A stretch of DNA of 8,663 nucleotides, from positions 1-8,663 of the forward strand of contig JAJYNM010000029.1 of assembly GCA_021786335.1 (NCBI GenBank), in the 5' to 3' direction. The notes under the pieces are model-generated. The model was not told the DNA's origin. It did not search any database and worked only from the letters and a program-made list of their open reading frames with translations. Positions within the stretch are counted from its first letter, which is position 1. The number at the start of each line of letters is the position of its first letter. Below, in pieces: positions 1 through 4,744 of the stretch. The DNA is from an archaeon (GTDB lineage Archaea; Thermoproteota; Nitrososphaeria; Nitrososphaerales; UBA183). Made by a program: the position numbers and the translations under genes.

Positions 1-78
1 CCCCCTGTCACCAATACCATGTTTATGACGAGTATTAATCCTTGCGCCAGCTTCGCCGAGTTCTAGCGCAGCGACCAA
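1..78 (-). CDS. Possible partial small protein running off the left edge
   Basis: On the minus strand a frame stays open from a TAA at 133-135 down to base 1. The only usable start I see is a TTG at 78-76, giving MVAALELGEAGARINTRHKH and then GIGDRG before the edge. The composition is protein-like but only 26 codons are visible, and I do not recognise a family. A TTAAAC box on the minus strand (136-131) could serve it, but it lies 58 bases ahead of this TTG. Chance openness is quite possible. Confidence 0.2.
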   Translation of the reverse strand, partial: MVAALELGEAGARINTRHKHGIGDRG

Positions 79-241
79 GCCGCGAAGGGTTGCATGACCG
101 AGGCTGTGGCGCGCAGGAGGTCTTCTGACAGTTTAACCCTCCTTTCGGACCGAGCCCGTCGCGTCTTGTGGTCGCTCAGACTAGGCGGCCAGGACCGTGT
201 GTGTCATCGGGGCCAGCCTCATCGGCAGCACCGACACCACC
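79..241. other. Intergenic region without a recognised gene
   Basis: No tRNA, repeat or credible reading frame was seen here apart from the upstream part of the minus-strand open frame. A minus-strand TTAAAC at 131-136, preceded on that strand by a purine-rich GGAGGG, resembles the promoter boxes of other genes in the window. Its target is unclear. Confidence 0.4.
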
Positions 242-247
242 TTAAGT
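240..247 (+). promoter_or_regulatory. Probable TATA box of tsr3
   Basis: CCTTAAGT carries the same TTAA core as other promoter boxes in the window. It lies 36 bases before the tsr3 ATG, so a start of transcription 28-29 bases downstream of the core would leave a leader of about eight bases. This is a single weak motif read by eye. Confidence 0.4.
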
Positions 248-277
248 GACCCCGAGCAAGCCACGAATTGAGTTCGC

Positions 278-811
278 ATGCTAGGAGTGTTCGCCCTCGA
301 GATGGGACAGGATGACCCAACCAAGTGCACCGCCAGGAAGATGGTCAACATGGACCTGGCAAAGGGAGTGAGCAGGAAGTTCCATGCCTCTGACAAGGTG
401 GTAGTCCTGAATCCATGGGCGCACAGAATCCTCTCCCCGCCAGACAAGGGGGCGAAGGCAGTCCTTGTCGTCGACGCTTCGTGGAACCAGGCGCAAGAAG
501 TGTTCTTCAGGAAGCTGGGGGGGAAGCATAGGAGGCTCCCTGTCTTATTGGCGGCTAACCCCACCAACTACTCCAGAGCAGGGGTACTCAGCTCTTTGGA
601 GGCAGTCTCGGCTACGATGTACATACTCGGTGAAGTCGAAGAGGCAGAGAGATACCTCAGCTTATACAAGTGGGGTCCGACCTTCCTCACTCTCAACCAT
701 GAACCTCTAGAAGCCTATCGCCGGGCGAGAACGGAAGGGAAAGTGCGGCAGGCTGAGAGAGAGTATTTTCCTCACCTGTTCGCCCCCGACTCGCTCCAGC
801 ACGAGCAGTGA
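278..811 (+). CDS. tsr3: Tsr3, rRNA aminocarboxypropyltransferase
   Basis: Tsr3 transfers the 3-amino-3-carboxypropyl group of S-adenosylmethionine to a uridine-derived base in small-subunit rRNA (the helix 31 hypermodified nucleotide) during ribosome maturation in the cytoplasm. The 177-residue product shows the family blocks in order: QDDPTKCTARKM (residues 11-22), the VDASWNQA segment (65-72), RRLPVLLAANPTNYSR (85-100), SSLEA (105-109), and KWG...N near 131-140. The length is about normal for archaeal members. ATG 278 is the only reasonable start because an in-frame TGA lies at 269-271 and the N-terminus aligns with the family. The downstream gene order gives no operon partner: the next clear gene is the RNase P RNA, 470 bases away. 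No internal damage is seen. I am confident of the family. The exact target base is inferred from characterised homologues. Confidence 0.95.
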   Translation: MLGVFALEMGQDDPTKCTARKMVNMDLAKGVSRKFHASDKVVVLNPWAHRILSPPDKGAKAVLVVDASWNQAQEVFFRKLGGKHRRLPVLLAANPTNYSRAGVLSSLEAVSATMYILGEVEEAERYLSLYKWGPTFLTLNHEPLEAYRRARTEGKVRQAEREYFPHLFAPDSLQHEQ

Positions 812-1250
812 CGCACGCCACCATGATAGTGGTTCATGTGAGCACCTTCCACCAGGAGCCCAAGAGCGCGTGGTCTTCAGGGCCGTAGGGACGCCCTTCA
901 ATCAACTCCCCGCGTCTCAGGGTGGACGGTCCTTGTCTTTCCGGCCATGGAGAGCTGCCCCCGGGTAGTCATGGTCATTCACTAGAGAGCGGGTTGGGTA
1001 GCTGCCGCCTCTCCTAAGCTCGTGCTCCCCGGGAGAGGTTGGTTCCATGAACTTGTATAGGCGTCCTCCTGCAATGAACGGCGTGAACGGGCGGATTCTG
1101 GTTGACGCCCTCTCTCACCGTGCCGAGATATATCCCATTCCCGGCGGTGCGCTCGGCGCCGGATTGGGCGACCTCATGGGCGGACTCCTTCCGGTTGAGC
1201 GATACGGCGCGGCCGCTGCCCATGCTGAACCACATTTCGCCTTTCAGTAA
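812..1250. other. Intergenic region between tsr3 and the RNase P RNA
   Basis: No tRNA, repeat or recognised gene was found. An inverted pair, CCTCTCC at 1008-1014 and GGAGAGG at 1032-1038, could form a 7-bp stem. Its right arm contains the ribosome-binding-like GGGAGAGG ahead of the small frame at 1047-1250. Confidence 0.45.
1047..1250 (+). CDS. Small hypothetical protein (uncertain)
   Basis: This is a 67-codon frame starting with ATG. A purine-rich GGGAGAGG (1031-1038) sits eight bases ahead and could act as a ribosome binding site, although it is also the right arm of a possible stem. The product has a glycine-rich stretch, PIPGGALGAGLGDLMGGLLP (residues about 31-50), and an alanine-rich tail. 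No family is recognised and no hydrophobic segment is long enough to be a clear membrane helix. The frame ends inside the presumed RNase P promoter. The overlapping minus-strand frame at 1014-1235 is similarly long, so this may be a chance frame. Confidence 0.25.
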   Translation: MNLYRRPPAMNGVNGRILVDALSHRAEIYPIPGGALGAGLGDLMGGLLPVERYGAAAAHAEPHFAFQ

Positions 1251-1258
1251 CGGTTAAC
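1251..1258 (+). promoter_or_regulatory. Probable TATA box of the RNase P RNA gene
   Basis: CGGTTAAC has a TTAA core starting at 1254. Counting 28-29 bases downstream predicts transcription from about 1282-1283. That is exactly where the P1 helix of the RNase P RNA begins, and this agreement of two independent readings is the main support. Confidence 0.5.
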
Positions 1259-1282
1259 TGGGTGTGGTCCATAATGCATGAC

Positions 1283-1578
1283 CGACGCGAGCCGGTGGAC
1301 GGGCCACGGGGATCTCCTGGGGAAGTTCCTCCCTCGCTGCAGGACGCATGGCGCCAGGAGGCGCGATCGGAGACGGTCGGCTCCAGAACAGAAACGAGAC
1401 CCGCCCCACCTCGAGCAGTGATAGGGCGACCTTGAGGTCGGTGGGACGCGGGATGAAACGGCTGACCCGTGCGGAGCAAGGCCAAACGTGGCCGATGAAG
1501 TGCCTGCGACAGGCCAGGGTAGGCCGCTGAGCGGAATCCCGTCTAGAACAGAAGGAGGACTACGGCCGGCACGAGTCG
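1283..1578 (+). ncRNA. rnpB: RNase P RNA (archaeal)
   Basis: This is the catalytic RNA that removes 5' leaders from pre-tRNAs. P1 pairs 1283-1296 with 1565-1578 (12 pairs, one of them U-G, with G-A and A-A mismatches). P4 pairs 1324-1332 (AAGTTCCTCC region, conserved region I) with 1554-1562 (GGAGGACTA, conserved region V) and leaves one U bulged, the hallmark of this helix. ACAGAA (1548-1553) directly precedes the P4 3' strand. Other recognisable parts are the hairpin 1351-1364 (GCGCC/GGCGC), a GAGA tetraloop hairpin at 1365-1378, and CAGAAACGAGACC at 1388-1400. There is also a long arm pairing 1400-1415 with 1431-1452, GATGAAACGGC at 1452-1462, GGAGCAAGGCCAAA at 1473-1486 and CCGCTGAGCGG at 1524-1534. 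The length, about 296 nt, fits archaeal RNase P RNA. The ends are set by P1. Open reading frames over it are not coding. Confidence 0.93.
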
Positions 1579-1581
1579 ATT

Positions 1582-1610
1582 CCTCGGCGGAGGGGAGACC
1601 TCCGCCGGGG
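1582..1610 (+). other. Strong GC-rich hairpin just after the RNase P RNA
   Basis: CCTCGGCGGAGG (1582-1593) pairs over its full 12 positions, with one T-G wobble, with CCTCCGCCGGGG (1599-1610) around a GGAGA loop. It begins three bases after P1 of the RNase P RNA. It is not followed by the T-run expected of an archaeal terminator (only GCATTT). It could therefore be a 3' processing or stability element, or part of a longer transcript. Its role is unknown. Confidence 0.6.
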
Positions 1611-1616
1611 GCATTT

Positions 1617-1659
1617 CACTCGCTTCCGGTCGCCGGCTTTCCGGCGTGCCCGCGAAGTG
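1617..1659 (+). other. Second composite hairpin downstream of the RNase P RNA
   Basis: The outer stem is CACTCGC (1617-1623) with GCGAAGTG (1652-1659), with one bulged A. There is an internal loop of 7 and 5 bases, then a perfect 6-bp inner stem CGCCGG/CCGGCG (1631-1636 with 1641-1646) closed by CTTT. Together with the preceding hairpin it forms two consecutive stable folds. It matches no RNA family I recognise. It is not SRP RNA, because no GGAAG/GAGCAG helix 8 signature is present. Confidence 0.45.
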
Positions 1660-1708
1660 ATGAGTACCAGACAGATGTTGAGAGAGGCATGGGTCGACGT
1701 CCACAAGG

Positions 1709-2234
1709 GTGATGAGCGGTCAGGGCAGCAGGCGCAGCGAGGAGAGAGTCAGACCAGACGCTGAATGGCTCGACGAGTTCTCGGAGGCGGATTCATGCCT
1801 GGTGATTGTGCGGTCATTTCGGATCCCCTGGGGGCCGGGAAATCCACACCCTGCTTGTAGTTTCCTCTTCTACAGTCACACAAAGCACCGAGAGGGCAAG
1901 ATTTGGGCCATGTATACCACGAATCTGGAAAGTCGAGAACGACTGTAGGGGACTTGATGGGGCTTTGATGGCTCCATCCAACGGAGAGTCACCGATGCGT
2001 AGCCGATTGTAGGCACATAATCAGAGCTGATCACCAGCGGCTAAACCGTTTTCCTGCGCGAGGAAGCCATCCGGCTGGATGAATTCGTGGCCAATTGGGG
2101 CCTGCTCAGGCTGGTCCAGAGGCTCTCGCACGAGAAACATGTCAGTCTATTGATAGTCGAATCGATAGGACTCCATGAATCGATCTGATGAGGTGGGCAC
2201 GTTAGCACAGAGCTACTTGGCTGAACTACGCTGA
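1709..2234 (+). pseudogene. Decayed RecA/KaiC-like ATPase
   Basis: Pieces of one RecA-superfamily (KaiC/RAD55-like) ATPase appear in order but in different frames. Frame from 1709: a helix ending PDAEWLDEFSEADS. Frame of base 1822: GDCAVISDPLGAGKST (about 1789-1836), a P-loop with GAGKST preceded by a hydrophobic strand. Back in the first frame: SFLFYSHTKHREG and TTNLESRERL, followed by TAG at 1946. Then GDLMGL from 1948. Then REEAIRLDEFVANWGLLRLV and QRLSHEKHVSLLIVES (2057-2170), ending in TGA at 2186. Finally DEVGTLAQSYLAELR (2187-2231) and TGA at 2232. At least four frame changes and stops are needed. The gap between TTNLESRERL and the later helix is too short for a complete domain, so the Walker B part seems deleted. 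Intact relatives use ATP for signalling or regulation. Nothing here should be functional. Real decay is more likely than sequencing error, because the flanking genes are clean. Confidence 0.65.
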
Positions 2235-2353
2235 CGAAGGCCAAGTCGCAGGGTCAATGCAGGGGGAACACTGGGACCGCAGATTGTAGGAAAGACAATC
2301 TATGGAATGGGTAATCTGGTGGGAGTCATATGCATCGGCGTCCGAGCAAGAGG
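2235..2353. other. Short gap between the pseudogene and the minus-strand regulator
   Basis: No gene, RNA or repeat was recognised. It holds the 3' side of the convergent regulator gene and may include further worn remains of the ATPase, since one frame (2235-2350) stays open without matching anything I know. Confidence 0.35.
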
Positions 2354-2698
2354 CTAACAGAATCTGGCTATCATGAACAGCACTTTCTTCCCGGTCCTGG
2401 CACGTGTTAAGGCGCCTAGCCTCACGAGCTGATTGAGATAGATTGCCTCAACACTCCTGCTCCTCTCTGTCTTCTTGCTTATTGCAGTGGCGTCTCCCTC
2501 CCCGAGGGCATGCATGGCTCGTAAAGTCCTGGCGAGCGATGTGGGGAGGTCGTCGAACCGGTAATCAGGTGCTCCGGTCGTTGGTGAGCCTGAAAATGTG
2601 TCTGCGCCTAGCTTCAAAGACACTTCGAGGTCACTGATGCGCTTCTCGAGCATCATCAGCCTCCGCACTATCTCTTCGTGGCCAATCATGTCAGACAA
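2354..2698 (-). CDS. Small coiled-coil/winged-helix DNA-binding protein
   Basis: The 114-residue product has an N-terminal amphipathic helix, EEIVRRLMMLEKRISDLEVS (about residues 8-27), likely a dimerising coiled coil. A variable linker follows. The C-terminal winged-helix segment runs from LPTSLARTLRAMHAL (about 52-66) through DATAISKKTERSRSVEAIYL (about 69-88), a helix-turn-helix with recognition helix, and then a wing ending KKVLFMI. The pattern matches small archaeal regulators in which 'DATEIS...RSRAVESxYLNQLV' is typical. It is probably a DNA-binding regulator of unknown target. The longest frame starts at TTG 2698, but ATG at 2689-2687 is equally plausible. A promoter box at 2735-2728 would give leaders of about 7 or 16 bases respectively. 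It converges on the decayed ATPase and stands alone. Codons look intact, and this is the only convincing intact protein gene between tsr3 and mre11. Confidence 0.72.
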   Translation of the reverse strand: MSDMIGHEEIVRRLMMLEKRISDLEVSLKLGADTFSGSPTTGAPDYRFDDLPTSLARTLRAMHALGEGDATAISKKTERSRSVEAIYLNQLVRLGALTRARTGKKVLFMIARFC

Positions 2699-2727
2699 GT
2701 CGTCTTCTTCTGTGGGAACTGTTCAAC

Positions 2728-2735
2728 AATTAAAT
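2728..2735 (-). promoter_or_regulatory. Probable TATA box of the winged-helix gene
   Basis: Read on the minus strand the sequence is ATTTAATT, preceded by the purine-rich AGAAGG expected of a BRE. Transcription would begin near 2705, shortly before the TTG (2698) and ATG (2689) starts. Confidence 0.5.
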
Positions 2736-3159
2736 CCTTCTGAGGTTCGTGCTCCCCTAGCAGTCAAGCCCGAATCGGGTGCCACGAGCAAGGCGTGTGT
2801 TTGGATGGAGGAATCCCGACCATCGCCTGAAGTGTGAGTGCCTGAAAAGACGACCGATAGCCTGCGAAACTTCCTTCTGGCCGTTCTATTCTTGACAAAA
2901 TCATGAACGTCTGCGAGGGGACCTTGGCGCTGTTGGTGGACCAATAAGCGAGGCCAGGGGCGCGACCAGCTTATAGTAGAGCAATACAGATAGGAGCAGA
3001 GGTTCAGAAAGTAACAGTCAAAGCGTCTCTCACTAAAGCAGAATATGTGGGGGGCGGACTTGCGAGTCGCTTAACGTGAGTGGCTAGGATGAACGCGACT
3101 CAGAGAAAGTGCGTAGGCTAAGCGATCATCCACCTACCTGCTTCTTTCCGAATCAGCCA
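2736..3159. other. Gene-poor region
   Basis: I see no convincing gene. The minus-strand frame 2723-2944 (73 codons) overlaps the regulator's promoter and resembles no family. A TTATAG at 2971-2976 looks like a promoter box without a clear product. GAGTCGC (3064-3070) and GCGACTC (3095-3101) form a 7-bp inverted repeat with a 24-base loop. No tRNA pattern was found. Confidence 0.4.
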
Positions 3160-3448
3160 GTGTCAGAAGACATCGTGGAGCGAACTGACTCCTATAGGAA
3201 CACCGGAAGGACCGGGCCCGCAGAGGTCTACGTAATGCCATCTGACTCGCCAAGGAGGCGAAATGGGAAATGGTCGCCGAACTAGATTGCAGGATTGAAT
3301 TCAGCGTCCCCAGGAGAGAATCGACTGGTCAAGAACTTTGGCGACCAGTCGCTGCAGGCCGGGGATTTGCTTCAAGGCGAACTGCGAAGAGGCCAAGTTC
3401 CGAGCGACAGGAGACAACGACTGTGAGTTCAGGCTCAAGCTTCCCTGA
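3160..3448 (+). pseudogene. Possible remnant of a decayed protein gene
   Basis: The clearest piece is a C-terminal-like segment from about 3367: GICFKANCEEAKFRATGDND followed by CEFRLKLP and TGA at 3446-3448. In another frame, upstream, ENRLVKNFGDQSLQAGD (about 3314-3364) would lead into it through a frameshift near 3365. That upstream frame is itself interrupted by TAG at 3283-3285 after a stretch opened by GTG 3160. The Cys-rich ending 'ATGDNDCEFRLKL' is reminiscent of tails of V4R-type or similar small-molecule-binding domains, but this is only a resemblance. I cannot name the family. The 3270-3470 frame and the minus-strand frames over it look like shadows. Confidence 0.3.
3322..3351. repeat. 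Perfect 9-bp inverted repeat upstream of mre11
   Basis: CGACTGGTC (3322-3330) and GACCAGTCG (3343-3351) are exact reverse complements separated by 12 bases. It lies about 110 bases before the mre11 promoter box. It might be an operator or the stem of a transcript end, or a chance palindrome inside the gene remnant. Confidence 0.5.
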
Positions 3449-3459
3449 CTCCAAAAGGC

Positions 3460-3467
3460 GCTTAAAC
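3460..3467 (+). promoter_or_regulatory. Probable TATA box of the mre11-rad50 operon
   Basis: GCTTAAAC follows a purine-rich CCAAAAGG that fits a BRE. With the core at 3462, transcription would start at about 3490-3491. That coincides with the in-frame TTG at 3491 and lies downstream of the ATG at 3470. Confidence 0.5.
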
Positions 3468-3469
3468 TG

Positions 3470-4744
3470 ATGTCGGCCCATGGTCGTGGGTTGCACAAGT
3501 TCGCCCACCTGGCAGACGCTCACCTCGGAGCTCACAGGGAACCTAGCCTCCAGAGGCTCGAGCTGGAGACCTTTGACGCGACGATGAAGAAATGCGTTGA
3601 ACTCGGCGTTGACTTCGTCCTCGTGTCTGGCGACCTGTTCCATGTGGGCATCCCAGACTTACGGGTCGTAGACACCGCGTTAAGGAGCATGGTCGAGGTA
3701 CGGCGACATGGGATTCCTATCTATGCCATCTATGGGAGCCACGACTATACCCCCAACGGGACTTCTGTCATTGACATCCTCAACACCGCTGGAGTACTCA
3801 CCAATGTGTTCAAACCAACCTTCGACGGAGACAGCCTCAGACTGGGGGTTACTGTCGACGAGAAAACAGGAGCGAAGATAGCCGGCATCTCGGCGCGGAA
3901 GATAGGGCTCGAAAGCACGTACTTTCAGGCGCTTGACAGACCGGCGTTGGAGGGAGAGCGTGGGTTCAAAATATTCGTGTTCCACAGCGGACTGACCGAG
4001 CTGAAACCAAGCCACCTCGGCTCTATGGAAACGGTGGACGTGTCCATGCTCCCGAAAGGATTCGACTATTATGCAGGGGGGCACATCCATGAAAGAGGTG
4101 AATACAGTCTAGCGGGGATGGAGAATGTCGTATTCCCCGGCCCGTTGTTCACCGGCTACGGGCATGACCTCGAAGCCACGGCAAAAGGTGAGAAACGCGG
4201 ATTCTACATCGTCGAGTTCGACGAGCGCGTGAGGAACAAGACGTTCATATCAATGAATTCGTTCGAAGGCGTCTTCAGGGAATATGACTTGACGGGGCGA
4301 AACGCCCCCGATGCAGGGTCTATGATTGAGGATGACTTTACGACGGTAGACGTAGCTGGCAAGCTCGTGGTCATCAAGGCATTCGGTGAGATTGCTGGAG
4401 GGAAAGTCTCTGAGTTGGGATTGGCAAGCCTGCGCTCTAGTCTTTTCGAGCGAGGTGCCATCCATGTCTACCTTAACAGGAACGGGTTGAAGTCTAAGGA
4501 GACCACAGACCCTATCTTCTCCGGAGAAGAGCCCTCGTCCATCGAGAGGAAACTGTTCGAAGGCGAAGTTGCGAAGGTCGAGGTGACTGAAGAGCACTTG
4601 AAGGGGGAGAAGGGCGCGGAAGTTGCGGTCGAACTCCTCAGGTTCTGGAGGCAGCCACCCAAGCTTGGAGAGGCAAAGAAAGACTACATAACGAGGATGG
4701 TAAGAGACGGGACACATGTGCTGGAGAAAAAAGAGTCGACTTGA
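3470..4744 (+). CDS. mre11: Mre11 nuclease subunit of the Mre11-Rad50 complex
   Basis: Mre11 is the Mn-dependent endo/exonuclease that, with Rad50, processes DNA double-strand-break ends. The 424-residue product carries the calcineurin-like phosphoesterase motifs. These are HLADAHLG (D16, H18), SGDLFH (D55, H58), YGSHD (89-92, with Ser where many family members have Asn), VFHSGL (H172) and GGHIHE (H205, H207). The capping region follows, and the C-terminal part from about 330, rich in charged residues, should hold the Rad50-binding segment. The outermost start is ATG 3470. However, a promoter box at 3460-3467 points to TTG 3491 as a leaderless start, which gives HKFAHLADAHLG right after the initiator, as in homologues. 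I keep 3470 as the outer limit. The stop overlaps the rad50 start by four bases, so the two are one transcription and translation unit. HerA and NurA genes are not adjacent. Confidence 0.95.
   Translation: MSAHGRGLHKFAHLADAHLGAHREPSLQRLELETFDATMKKCVELGVDFVLVSGDLFHVGIPDLRVVDTALRSMVEVRRHGIPIYAIYGSHDYTPNGTSVIDILNTAGVLTNVFKPTFDGDSLRLGVTVDEKTGAKIAGISARKIGLESTYFQALDRPALEGERGFKIFVFHSGLTELKPSHLGSMETVDVSMLPKGFDYYAGGHIHERGEYSLAGMENVVFPGPLFTGYGHDLEATAKGEKRGFYIVEFDERVRNKTFISMNSFEGVFREYDLTGRNAPDAGSMIEDDFTTVDVAGKLVVIKAFGEIAGGKVSELGLASLRSSLFERGAIHVYLNRNGLKSKETTDPIFSGEEPSSIERKLFEGEVAKVEVTEEHLKGEKGAEVAVELLRFWRQPPKLGEAKKDYITRMVRDGTHVLEKKEST

Noticed and set aside
181..567. 128-codon minus-strand frame over tsr3
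   Set aside because: It is a shadow of the well-conserved tsr3 gene and resembles no family.
980..1060. Possible tRNA, because of GGTTGGGTAGCTGCCG and GGTTCCATGAAC
   Set aside because: No acceptor stem, anticodon arm or T-arm pairing can be built, so the resemblance is superficial.
1582..1659. Reading the two hairpins as a CRISPR repeat unit or an insertion sequence end
   Set aside because: The two hairpins differ in sequence, are not repeated at regular spacing, and no cas gene or transposase is present.
1488..1712. 74-codon plus-strand frame across the 3' part of the RNase P RNA
   Set aside because: It overlaps conserved RNase P helices and the following hairpins. Its openness is explained by GC-rich RNA sequence.
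1657..1764. Two GTGATGAG motifs (1657-1664 and 1709-1716) with CTGA at 1761-1764, resembling C/D box sRNA parts
   Set aside because: The two C-like boxes are 52 bases apart and no convincing D' or C' pair is visible. The second unit overlaps the ATPase remnant. Not enough to call an sRNA.
2041..2244. 67-codon minus-strand frame
   Set aside because: It is antisense to the ATPase remnant, is serine-rich and low in recognisable features, and looks like a shadow of formerly coding sequence.
2723..2944. 73-codon minus-strand frame upstream of the winged-helix gene
   Set aside because: It overlaps the regulator's promoter box, matches no known family, and has no promoter or ribosome binding site.
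3329..3643. 104-codon minus-strand frame across the mre11 5' end
   Set aside because: It is half inside mre11 in antisense and shows no recognisable domain.
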